Positions 56,921-64,000 of a stretch of 64,000 nt of DNA are shown one piece after another. Numbering within the stretch: position 1 is the stretch's first letter; each line of letters begins with the position of its first letter. The translations under genes were made by a program, and so were the position numbers. Below the pieces are notes generated by a model. That model was not told where the DNA came from. It saw nothing but the letters and a program-made list of their open reading frames with translations, and made no database searches. Source of the stretch: Cutibacterium modestum (GTDB taxonomy: Bacteria; Actinomycetota; Actinomycetes; Propionibacteriales; Propionibacteriaceae); contig NZ_BJEN01000001.1 in the NCBI RefSeq assembly GCF_008326345.1, positions 372,001 to 436,000 of the forward strand, given 5' to 3'.

Positions 56921-58462
56921 TCAAACTACCGTCTGAAGCACGAGCAGAATGCCGCCATAGACGAGGACAAACACCACCAGCGGCCACACGAACTTCAACC
57001 AGTGTGAGTACTTGAGGTCCAGCATCTGCAAGGTTGCCATCACCAGGCCGGTAGGAGCCAAGAAAAGCATCGCATACTGACCCCACTGGTACGCGCACAG
57101 CACGGTAGCTCGCGATACCCCTGCGGTGTCTCCTAGCGGCGCCATAATTGGCAGCGCCAAGACCGCCAACCCTGACGATGACGGCACGATAAAGCCGAGT
57201 AAGAAGAATACGATCAGCAAGGACAGTACAAAGACCGGACCGCTGACATGGGAGACAACTTTTGCCGACTCATACAACAAGGTGTCAGAAATTAATCCTT
57301 CACTGAGAATGTGGTTAATTCCACGCGCTAAACCGATAATAAGAGAAACCGAAACAAGACTCGATGAACCTGCACTAAAGGCACCGACCAGTTCTTTCTC
57401 ACTGAGCTTGTTTGGCCCTGTGGCAGCAATAAACATGATGATGACGGTAATAGCAAGGAAAGAGGAAGCCATAGCTGGGAACCACCAGCCTCGTGCCATG
57501 ACTCCCCAGACCATAATCGGGAACGCTGCGACAAAGAGAAACAGGATGATCTTGCGACGCCAATCAAATCTGATCTCAGCACCGTCATTACCCAGCGACC
57601 ACTGAGTTGCGAAGGCTTCTCGATCTTCCCACGCATAGGAGAATTCCGGATTAGCCTTGACCTTCTTCGAATACCACGCCAAATAGATCACCACGGCGAT
57701 AGCGCCTCCAACAAGTCCGACGACGCGCCACGTCATCCCTTCAGTAAGCCGGATACCAGCGGCGTTGGCACCAATGGCTGAGGAGAATGGATTGATCGTC
57801 GAGAAGCAGGTACCAATCGATCCGGCAAGAAAAATTGAGCCCACAACAACGAGAGCGTCATATCCTATCGCTATAAATACCGGCGCTAAGATCGGATAGA
57901 ACGCAACGGCCTCTTCTTCGAGTCCACAGGTCGTACCTCCTACGACCATGAATAGAGATACGAAGAAAACAAGCAAAAATTCCTTGCCCTTCGATCTCGC
58001 AGTGAGACGGCCAAGGCCAGCCTCGAATGCACCACTCGCTTTCACCACCCCGATGAGTCCGCCCAACACGAGGATGAAGACGATAATGTCAACGGCTTCA
58101 ATGGTACCGGCCACCATCCCGTTAGTGATCTCTCCGATGCCCGCGGGGTGAGACGCAACCCGCTCATAGGTACCTGGCACCGACACTGATCCCGTTATTG
58201 ATCCCGATGTAAATTCCGAGATCTTCATTGTCACACCGTACTTGTCGAGAGTCGCCTGGGTTGCGACATGTTTCGTCGTGGCCCCATTGGGATCCACAAT
58301 GACCAACTGGTTAGATCCAGCGGCGTAACTCATCTTTGAGTAACTCCCCGCCGGAACGAACCACGTACACACGACTGCAAGCACCGTCAGCACGAAGAGG
58401 ATCGTAAAAGCTGAGGGAACTCGCAGGCGATGGCGATCCTTGACAGCATTGTTACTAGACAA
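56921..58462 (-). CDS. YfcC-family membrane transporter
   Basis: A 513-residue carrier of the YfcC/C4-dicarboxylate anaerobic carrier (DcuC-like) superfamily, with about twelve helices. Family-typical stretches are VPSAFTILFVLTVLAVVCTW, GGLIGVVKASGAFEAGLGRL and FIVPSSSGLAVLALPIMAPL. Large loops include a soluble segment near residues 45-110. Substrates proposed for YfcC relatives include basic amino acids or peptides; it cannot be decided here. It is monocistronic and lies between miaB and an aldose-epimerase gene on the other strand. Confidence 0.83.
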   Translation of the reverse strand: MSSNNAVKDRHRLRVPSAFTILFVLTVLAVVCTWFVPAGSYSKMSYAAGSNQLVIVDPNGATTKHVATQATLDKYGVTMKISEFTSGSITGSVSVPGTYERVASHPAGIGEITNGMVAGTIEAVDIIVFILVLGGLIGVVKASGAFEAGLGRLTARSKGKEFLLVFFVSLFMVVGGTTCGLEEEAVAFYPILAPVFIAIGYDALVVVGSIFLAGSIGTCFSTINPFSSAIGANAAGIRLTEGMTWRVVGLVGGAIAVVIYLAWYSKKVKANPEFSYAWEDREAFATQWSLGNDGAEIRFDWRRKIILFLFVAAFPIMVWGVMARGWWFPAMASSFLAITVIIMFIAATGPNKLSEKELVGAFSAGSSSLVSVSLIIGLARGINHILSEGLISDTLLYESAKVVSHVSGPVFVLSLLIVFFLLGFIVPSSSGLAVLALPIMAPLGDTAGVSRATVLCAYQWGQYAMLFLAPTGLVMATLQMLDLKYSHWLKFVWPLVVFVLVYGGILLVLQTVV

Positions 58463-58625
58463 GGCACACCTACTTTCTCTTCGTTGCGACGAAGAAACCG
58501 ACGGTGCTGTCGGGCCCCTGTGGGCACCGTTACATCATAAATTATAGCGTCACTACCGGGAATGCGTAGGTATCGAGGCTTCAAAAAACTCGCCCCACAA
58601 AAGTGCATGGCGCTAGTCTTTCGCC

Positions 58626-59525
58626 ATGGTCAAGGACATCGCTATCCCCACCGGCACCCAGTATCAGATCTCCCATGACTCTTGGCAGGCCATCGTCACA
58701 GAGCAAGGTGCCACCCTTCGCAGCCTTCAATATGAGGGAGCAGACGTCGTCAAATCCTTCGATGCTGATCAGTTGCCGGCCTCGTCCCAAGGTCAGCAGC
58801 TTCTCCCCTGGCCCAACCGTATCCGTGATGGTCACTATACCTTCGAGGGAGACGAGCAGCAGCTTGCCGTGAGCGAGGTTGATCGCCATAACGCCATCCA
58901 CGGTCTAGTGGCATGGTCTCGCTGGTCTTTGGTGGAGCACACCGACACGTCGGTAACTCAAACAATCCGAGTCATGGCTCGTCCTGGTTGGCCTGGAACC
59001 ATCGACGTAGACCTCACTCACCGCCTGAGCGACACCGGCTTAACTGTCGAGGTCATTGTGCGCAATGTTGGAGCGACGGCAGTGCCTTTTGGATATGCAG
59101 CCCACCCCTACTTCTCCCTGGGGGGCACCATCGACGACTGGACAGTCGACGCCCCGTTTACCTCGTGGCTGCAAGTCGATGATCGACTGCTCCCAGTGCA
59201 GATGCGCAAGATGGACAGCGCCCACATTCTGAACGGCCTCACGGTTGGACAGCGCACCTTCGATACCGCTTACACCGTGCAAGGGGATGGAACCGTCGGA
59301 TCGGCCGCATGGCGCATCAAGGTCACCAACGGTGAGACGAGCCACGAGTTGTGGGGCGATGCCGCAATGGGCTGGACACAAATTTATACCCCAGACGACC
59401 GTCGTAGTCTGGCCGTCGAGCCGATGACCTGTGGCCCGGACGCATTTAATGAGGGCCCGACCCACGGCGACGTCATTCGGCTGGGGCCTGGTGACGACGT
59501 CACACTGCGCTGGGGCATTGCCTGA
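58626..59525 (+). CDS. Aldose 1-epimerase family protein (GalM-like)
   Basis: A 299-residue mutarotase-fold enzyme that interconverts alpha and beta hexose anomers. The catalytic histidines and glutamate appear as NAIHGLVAWSRW near residue 90, YAAHPYFSLGG near 158 and LAVEPMTCGPDAF near 265. The sequence is closer to bacterial YeaD/aldose-epimerase-like proteins than to classical GalM. It could feed galactose made by phosphorolysis into glycolysis, though it is not linked to the glycan locus. The ATG at 58626 has no strong ribosome site. Confidence 0.85.
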   Translation: MVKDIAIPTGTQYQISHDSWQAIVTEQGATLRSLQYEGADVVKSFDADQLPASSQGQQLLPWPNRIRDGHYTFEGDEQQLAVSEVDRHNAIHGLVAWSRWSLVEHTDTSVTQTIRVMARPGWPGTIDVDLTHRLSDTGLTVEVIVRNVGATAVPFGYAAHPYFSLGGTIDDWTVDAPFTSWLQVDDRLLPVQMRKMDSAHILNGLTVGQRTFDTAYTVQGDGTVGSAAWRIKVTNGETSHELWGDAAMGWTQIYTPDDRRSLAVEPMTCGPDAFNEGPTHGDVIRLGPGDDVTLRWGIA

Positions 59526-59555
59526 CTCACACTCGAACGGACGAGGACGGGAGGC

Positions 59556-61184
59556 TCACGCCTCCCCGACAGTCTCTACTGCCTGGAACGACCGGATCAC
59601 AGTAACCCGGGTCCTTCCGGGAACAGTGACTTGCTCCCCTATAGCAAGGGCGATCTGACGGGCAAGGCGGGAGGCATGGACATCGTCGACGGCACCCGGA
59701 TCGACAAGAATCTGCACCTCGCGCCCTGCTTGCAGCGCGAAGGCGCGTTCGACTCCGGGGAAGCTGGTGGCTATCCCTTCGATGGTGTCCATCCGCTGAA
59801 CATGGGCTTCGAGGGAGTCACGACGAGCCCCAGGGCGCGCAGCAGAGATAGCGTCGGCAGCCCTGACGATCAGATCGGTGACACTCACCGGATCAATCTC
59901 GTCGTGGTGGGCAGCGATGGCGTGAATGACCTCCTCCGATTCGCCATAGCGACGCGCTAGCTCGGCGCCAATAGCGGCATGACTGCTTTCCTCAATACCT
60001 GGAGTGAGGGACTTGCCCAGGTCATGCAAAAACGCTGCTCGACGACACACCTCGACTTCAGCCCCAATCTCGGCAGCCAGATTGGCTGCCAGACGAGCAC
60101 ACTCGACGCAGTGATCTAGCACTTGTTGACCATAGGAGGTCCGGAATCTCAATGAGCCAAGGATCGGCAGCAGGCGGTCATCAATGTCATCAATTCCTGC
60201 CTTCGATAAGGCGTCAGCAGCAGCATCAAGGCACATGTCTTCGATGTGGTTGACCGCCCGTTGATAGGCCTTCTCAATACGGATGGGGTGAATTCGCCCA
60301 TCCTCGACCAAATCGGTAAGAGCCTGACGAGCCACCTCTCGTCGCATCGGGTCGAAACAACTCAATAGCACGATCCCCGGGGTGTCATCAATGATAACGG
60401 TCACCCCAGTGACTTGCTCAAAGGTGCGGATATTGCGCCCCTCTCGACCAATGACTCGGCCCTTCATCTCGTCGCTGGGCAGCGGCACGACGCTGACGAC
60501 CGTGTCAGCAACCATCTCAGAGGAACAACGCTGGATAACGTCTGCGACAATGTGACGAGCTTTGGTCTCCGCCGACACTGTCGCCTCAGAGACAATGGCA
60601 CGAGCACTGTTTTCGGCGAAAACGCGAGCCTCCTTACCCAGATGCTCAGCGAGCTCATCGCGGGCCTCATCGAGGGACATGCCGGCGACCCGCTCCAAAT
60701 CGGTAACGATCTGATCATGCCGTCGATCAAGCTCGGCATCACGCTCGTCAAGTTGTGAACTGCGTTCGGCTAGCTCCAACCGGTCCTGCTCGATTTTGTC
60801 GAGCCCCTCTTCGAGATGGCGGCGAGCTTCTCGCAGCTGGTGTTCGCGTGCAGTCAGTTCCTCGACGGACCGACGATTAATCTCTAATAGGGCCTCGGTA
60901 CTACGCCGGGCCTGATCGGCATGGTCAGCGCGGCGAGCTTCATCAGAAACCCGGGCGAGGCTCGACTCAAGCTCTGCTCGAACCGTAGCGACATCCTTGC
61001 GACTATCTGCGAGATCCTGGCTCGCCTGGGACAACCGCTCTTCACTTCGGGAGAGCTCCGAGGTCTTGACATCGCGTTCTGACTCCGCTCGTTCCGCCCT
61101 CCTGCCAATGGCTCGACGGTCTACTAACCAGCCGATAATGACAACCACGGCGAGCGCCGACACTGCAACGAGCGCGATGAGCAT
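59556..61184 (-). CDS. rny: Ribonuclease Y
   Basis: A 542-residue membrane-anchored endoribonuclease that starts mRNA decay. A single N-terminal helix (LIALVAVSALAVVVIIGWLV) is followed by a long coiled coil to about residue 180. A KH domain (MKGRVIGREGRNIRTFEQVT near 250) and the metal-binding HD domain (FLHDLGKSLTPGIEESSHA near 390) follow. The C-terminal block IEGIATSFPGVERAFALQAG is typical. In actinobacteria it lies near recA. The start is an ordinary ATG. Confidence 0.92.
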   Translation of the reverse strand: MLIALVAVSALAVVVIIGWLVDRRAIGRRAERAESERDVKTSELSRSEERLSQASQDLADSRKDVATVRAELESSLARVSDEARRADHADQARRSTEALLEINRRSVEELTAREHQLREARRHLEEGLDKIEQDRLELAERSSQLDERDAELDRRHDQIVTDLERVAGMSLDEARDELAEHLGKEARVFAENSARAIVSEATVSAETKARHIVADVIQRCSSEMVADTVVSVVPLPSDEMKGRVIGREGRNIRTFEQVTGVTVIIDDTPGIVLLSCFDPMRREVARQALTDLVEDGRIHPIRIEKAYQRAVNHIEDMCLDAAADALSKAGIDDIDDRLLPILGSLRFRTSYGQQVLDHCVECARLAANLAAEIGAEVEVCRRAAFLHDLGKSLTPGIEESSHAAIGAELARRYGESEEVIHAIAAHHDEIDPVSVTDLIVRAADAISAARPGARRDSLEAHVQRMDTIEGIATSFPGVERAFALQAGREVQILVDPGAVDDVHASRLARQIALAIGEQVTVPGRTRVTVIRSFQAVETVGEA

Positions 61185-61289
61185 GACCCCTGTCCCCTTC
61201 TCACGTCCTGACCTGAATCTGCATCGTCGCCCTTACCGTGTCGGGTACAAGGACCATCAAGCATGAGCTAAAAAGGAAACGGTATCACC

Positions 61290-61838
61290 CTAGTCGAACA
61301 GGCCAGTCGTCGGGGCTTCGGGGGGCTCCTCACCGAGCTTGTCACGTGCCGCGCGAACGGCAGTCCATGCGATCTGAGGGTCGTATCCCTTACGGGCCAA
61401 TGCCCCAAGGACTCGTCGAGTCAGCCGGGCTTGGTCAACTCCGCGACCTGCACGCAGCTTGGTTATCGCCAGCTCCGTGGCGGCATCGAGTTCGTCAGCG
61501 TCGGTGATCTGAGACGTCGCATCCTCGATGAGGTGAGAGTCGACCCCCTTACGAGACAGATCGGCTGCCACAGCTTTGCGAGATAGCCCCTTCATCCCAT
61601 GTCGGGATGCAGTCCAGCGCTTCGCAAAGTCGGCGTCGTCAATAAGCCCCACCTCGGTGAGGCGATCGAGGACCGCCTCACGCACGGATTCGGGCACTCC
61701 CTTAGAGTCGAGGACTTCCGCAAGTTCGCTACGGGTGTTGGCCCGCCGATCCAGTCGCTTGAGGCAGATCTCTCGAGCCTCCTCATACCATTGGTCGTCA
61801 GTCAGTTCTGGGAGTGGACCCCGACGTCGGCGACTCAG
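61290..61838 (-). CDS. recX: Regulatory protein RecX, probable CTG start
   Basis: A predicted 182-residue inhibitor of RecA. RecX motifs run over the whole frame: [20 protein letters not shown] in the upstream part, [16 protein letters not shown] in the middle, [14 protein letters not shown] and [21 protein letters not shown] at the end. No ATG, GTG or TTG exists in frame before a GTG at 61697, which would delete the first conserved helix set. A CTG at 61838 overlaps the recA stop as CTGA, with GAGGTGG four bases upstream. That matches the ATGA and GTGA couplings seen elsewhere in the window. ATT at 61841 is the next best start. Confidence 0.85.
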   Translation of the reverse strand: MSRRRRGPLPELTDDQWYEEAREICLKRLDRRANTRSELAEVLDSKGVPESVREAVLDRLTEVGLIDDADFAKRWTASRHGMKGLSRKAVAADLSRKGVDSHLIEDATSQITDADELDAATELAITKLRAGRGVDQARLTRRVLGALARKGYDPQIAWTAVRAARDKLGEEPPEAPTTGLFD

Positions 61839-62881
61839 AATTCCACCTCACCAGTCTGAGGATCGACACCCTCAGGAACCTCGGCCTCCCGCAGGCCGAG
61901 ATGGGTCAGGATCTTATCCTCAATCTCGTTAGCGATGTCCGGGTTGCCCTTGAGGAAGTTTCGGACGTTCTCCTTACCTTGCCCCAACTGCTCATTGTTG
62001 TAGCTGAACCACGAACCGGACTTGGTGATGAGGCCGCAGTCAACGCCCATGTCGATAAGGCTGCCCTCGCGAGAAATGCCTTGTCCGTAGAGGATGTCAA
62101 ACTCTGCCTGCTTAAAGGGTGGGGCGACCTTGTTCTTGACGACCTTAACACGAGTGCGATTACCAACCATCTCGGACCCGTCCTTGAGGGTCTCGATACG
62201 ACGAACATCTAGACGCACTGAAGAGTAGAACTTGAGGGCGCGCCCACCTGTCGTCGTCTCCGGGGAGCCAAACATGACGCCGATCTTCTCACGCAGCTGG
62301 TTAATAAATATGGCTGTGGTGCCGGCAGCGTTCAACGCACCGGTCATCTTGCGCAGAGCCTGGCTCATGAGGCGGGCCTGCAAACCGACATGGGAGTCAC
62401 CCATTTCTCCCTCGATCTCGGCCTTCGGTGTAAGGGCTGCCACAGAGTCGACAACAATCAGTTCTAGGGCACCCGAACGAACGAGGGTGTCGGCAATCTC
62501 CAGAGCCTGTTCACCATTATCGGGCTGACTCACCAGCAGGGAATCTGTATCGACCCCTAGCTTTCGTGCGTATTCCGGGTCAAGAGCGTGCTCAGCGTCG
62601 ATAAAGGCACAGATGCCGCCTTCGGCTTGAGCATTAGCGATAGCGTGCAATGCCACCGTCGTCTTACCAGAGGACTCAGGGCCATAGATCTCAACGATCC
62701 TGCCACGAGGAAGGCCTCCCACCCCCAAAGCCACATCAAGGGCTACCGAACCCGTAGGGATGGCGGCGATCTTAACGGTCTCTTGCTCTCCAAGGCGCAT
62801 AATAGAGCCCTTACCATGCTGCTTCTCAATCTGCTGCAAGGCCGTAGCGAGAGCCTTCTCGCGGTCAGCGGTCACTGCCAT
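61835..62881 (-). CDS. recA: Recombinase RecA
   Basis: A 348-residue recombinase that forms filaments on single-stranded DNA, drives strand exchange and triggers LexA cleavage in SOS systems. The Walker A GPESSGKT is at 67-74, the L2/Walker B region ([20 protein letters not shown]) near 143-162, and the [20 protein letters not shown] loop near 213. The end [10 protein letters not shown] is normal. The ATG at 62881 has AAGGAA upstream; a longer open frame is unsupported. It is coupled to recX. Confidence 0.97.
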   Translation of the reverse strand: MAVTADREKALATALQQIEKQHGKGSIMRLGEQETVKIAAIPTGSVALDVALGVGGLPRGRIVEIYGPESSGKTTVALHAIANAQAEGGICAFIDAEHALDPEYARKLGVDTDSLLVSQPDNGEQALEIADTLVRSGALELIVVDSVAALTPKAEIEGEMGDSHVGLQARLMSQALRKMTGALNAAGTTAIFINQLREKIGVMFGSPETTTGGRALKFYSSVRLDVRRIETLKDGSEMVGNRTRVKVVKNKVAPPFKQAEFDILYGQGISREGSLIDMGVDCGLITKSGSWFSYNNEQLGQGKENVRNFLKGNPDIANEIEDKILTHLGLREAEVPEGVDPQTGEVEF

Positions 62882-62988
62882 GTCGTTCCTTCCTTGAAGG
62901 CGGTTTCCCGCCCCATTTAACACGCGGCACCACCGCGGCGTTCGTCATAAGTAGAGATGAGGGAACCGGTGCTCCCCTCTCCACTCAA

Positions 62989-63011
62989 ACTGTAGGAGCG
63001 GAGTCGGACAA
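62989..63011 (-). promoter_or_regulatory. RecA-NDp-like promoter of recA
   Basis: Read on the minus strand: TTGTCCGACT, then seven bases, then TACAGT. This resembles the LexA-independent damage promoter of mycobacterial recA and has the same length and spacing as the element before hflX. It ends 107 bases before the recA start. No palindromic CGAAC/GTTCG SOS box was seen in this spacer. Confidence 0.55.
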
Positions 63012-63180
63012 TTCGTCAGGCAATTTTGTATCTGTGGATAACCTGCCAACATGCCCGTCCGCTCAGCTGTGGACAACTCTCCCAAATGCCACCGACACCT
63101 ACCGAACACATCGTGTTCCGGTCTTGTTTTGCAGCTGTTCGGCTTCCCATGTCGCCATCGTTGCCCGCGTCACATCCAGA

Positions 63181-63375
63181 TCACCGCAAGGACTCGGACA
63201 GCTCTAAAGCTTTCCAACACGCTCGCCAGATCGTCTTAGCATCGACCCTATCAGCCAACGCTTCCTGCACGGTCCGGGAGTCGAGACCTGGAACCGCCTG
63301 CTGCGCAGCCCAGACGCGGCAGTAGTCGTCGCCAAGGACCTCGGCGAGCCGCGTCCACAATTGGGTCTCTGTCAT
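63181..63375 (-). CDS. DUF3046 protein
   Basis: A 64-residue helical protein of an actinobacterial family found next to recA (TETQLWTRLAEVLGDDYCRV and VQEALADRVDAKTIWRACWK match its usual pattern). Function is unknown. It lies upstream of recA on the same strand, with the recA promoter between them. Confidence 0.8.
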   Translation of the reverse strand: MTETQLWTRLAEVLGDDYCRVWAAQQAVPGLDSRTVQEALADRVDAKTIWRACWKALELSESLR

Positions 63376-63610
63376 ATCTCAAGCCTATGCGCTTCCACAC
63401 GATCAAGCCCGCTCGGGAACCGAACAAGCCCCACGGCGAGAAAGCCAGCCAAACCAATGAGCACCGCACAACTCGCTGTGTCCATCTATAGTGCCAGCGC
63501 ATGATGTCGTACCCTGGCCCCATCACTGCTAACAACACGGTAGCATCAGCACAGATACAGGGGCGTCCACGACGTCACACGAAATCCGCCAAGCGAACAG
63601 GGAGGGGACA

Positions 63611-64000
63611 ATGCCATCGGATACCCATTCGACGTCTTCCCGCCGCAACGATCGCATGGTGGCTATTCTCGCCATGTTGCGCGACCGCGACGAGGTCCTC
63701 CTCCGCGATATGGCATCAACATTGGGGGCCAGCGCGGCCACAATCCGGCGCGATGTCACCTCTTTGGCGGAGCAGGGTTTGCTCATTCGCTCACACGGAA
63801 CTGCGCGCCGCGCCGGAACTGGCGCTGAGTTACCCGTCAATCTTCGGGATGGGCGCCGTCGCCGCGCCAAGGAGGCTATCGCCCACGCCGTAGTTTCCGA
63901 GCTGCCGATCGGGCGTCACGCCATTGGTCTGACTGGCGGAACCACGACAACCGAGATCATCCGGGCCCTGCATCATCGCCACGACCTAACTCTCATTACG
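63611..64000 (+). CDS. DeoR/GlpR-family transcriptional regulator (3' end outside window)
   Basis: The first 130 residues of a DeoR-type sugar regulator. The helix-turn-helix is at about residues 17-70 (MVAILAMLRDRDEVLLRDMA and GASAATIRRDVTSLAEQGLL), followed by the family's start of the sugar-phosphate domain (AIAHAVVSELPIGRHAIGLT with TGGTTTTEIIRAL). The frame is open to the right window edge. GGAGGGG precedes the ATG at 63611. Targets cannot be seen; DeoR regulators usually control the adjacent sugar genes. Confidence 0.85.
   Translation, partial: MPSDTHSTSSRRNDRMVAILAMLRDRDEVLLRDMASTLGASAATIRRDVTSLAEQGLLIRSHGTARRAGTGAELPVNLRDGRRRRAKEAIAHAVVSELPIGRHAIGLTGGTTTTEIIRALHHRHDLTLIT

Noticed and set aside
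63501-63893. A 130-codon plus-strand frame across the DeoR gene
   Set aside because: It overlaps the DeoR gene in another frame and has no family similarity; the DeoR frame has both a ribosome site and a clear helix-turn-helix.
1-64000. CRISPR arrays, tRNA, rRNA, insertion sequences or prophage genes
   Set aside because: No regularly spaced repeats, transposase motifs, terminal inverted repeats or cloverleaf patterns were found by eye.

Overview
The window is high-GC actinobacterial chromosome and reads like a skin Propionibacteriaceae member, most likely Cutibacterium (C. acnes or a close relative). The evidence is a set of genes typical of actinobacteria (SepH, DUF3710, DUF3093, DUF4193, DUF4235, DUF5998, DUF7455, DUF3046, App1, an MT0933-like protein), a B12-dependent ribonucleotide reductase, and a GH112 galacto-N-biose phosphorylase of the kind described from this genus. 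The species call is inference, since no database search was possible.

Layout. 1-8.8 kb: the TrkA pair, an OB-fold protein, DUF3710, dUTPase, DUF3093, DUF4235/DUF4193, sepH, and a tightly overlapping tdk-phosphatase-DUF5998 operon divergent from App1. 8.8-17.2 kb: a type II topoisomerase (topoisomerase IV-like) A and B pair flanking a decayed Doc gene, an Atg22-type MFS carrier and a Dcu-type C4-dicarboxylate carrier. 17.3-20.5 kb: small DUF7455, a GNAT acetyltransferase, a frameshifted membrane alpha/beta hydrolase and the ruins of a GH2 beta-mannosidase. 20.5-23.4 kb: divergent sigA and sigB. 23.4-36.3 kb: a host-glycan locus with tesB, gnpA, a DUF4091 glycosidase-like gene, a three-gene sugar ABC importer, a divergent ROK regulator and a secreted beta-helix/Asp-box (sialidase-like) protein. 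36.5-37.7 kb: a decayed surface protein. 37.7-64 kb: conserved housekeeping and DNA-repair genes (hrpA, usp, nrdJ-nrdR, a LexA-like gene, dinG-hflX, dapF, miaA, miaB, a YfcC carrier, an aldose epimerase, rny, recX-recA, DUF3046) and the start of a DeoR regulator.

How it fits together. The glycan locus could desialylate and take up Gal-beta-1,3-HexNAc from host mucin-type glycans and phosphorolyse it. However, three of its genes carry single-base frameshifts, and the neighbouring accessory genes are also broken, while none of the conserved genes is. Either this is a decaying accessory island or some of the shifts are assembly errors or switchable slips. The alpha/beta hydrolase break is exactly one extra GC unit in a (GC)4 run.

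The most unusual signal concerns DNA damage control. The LexA-family protein has lost both residues of the self-cleavage dyad and the Ala-Gly cleavage site. Meanwhile recA and the hflX-dinG operon carry matching upstream boxes that resemble the LexA-independent RecA-NDp promoter of actinobacteria. Together they suggest a damage response that does not work through classical LexA autocleavage.
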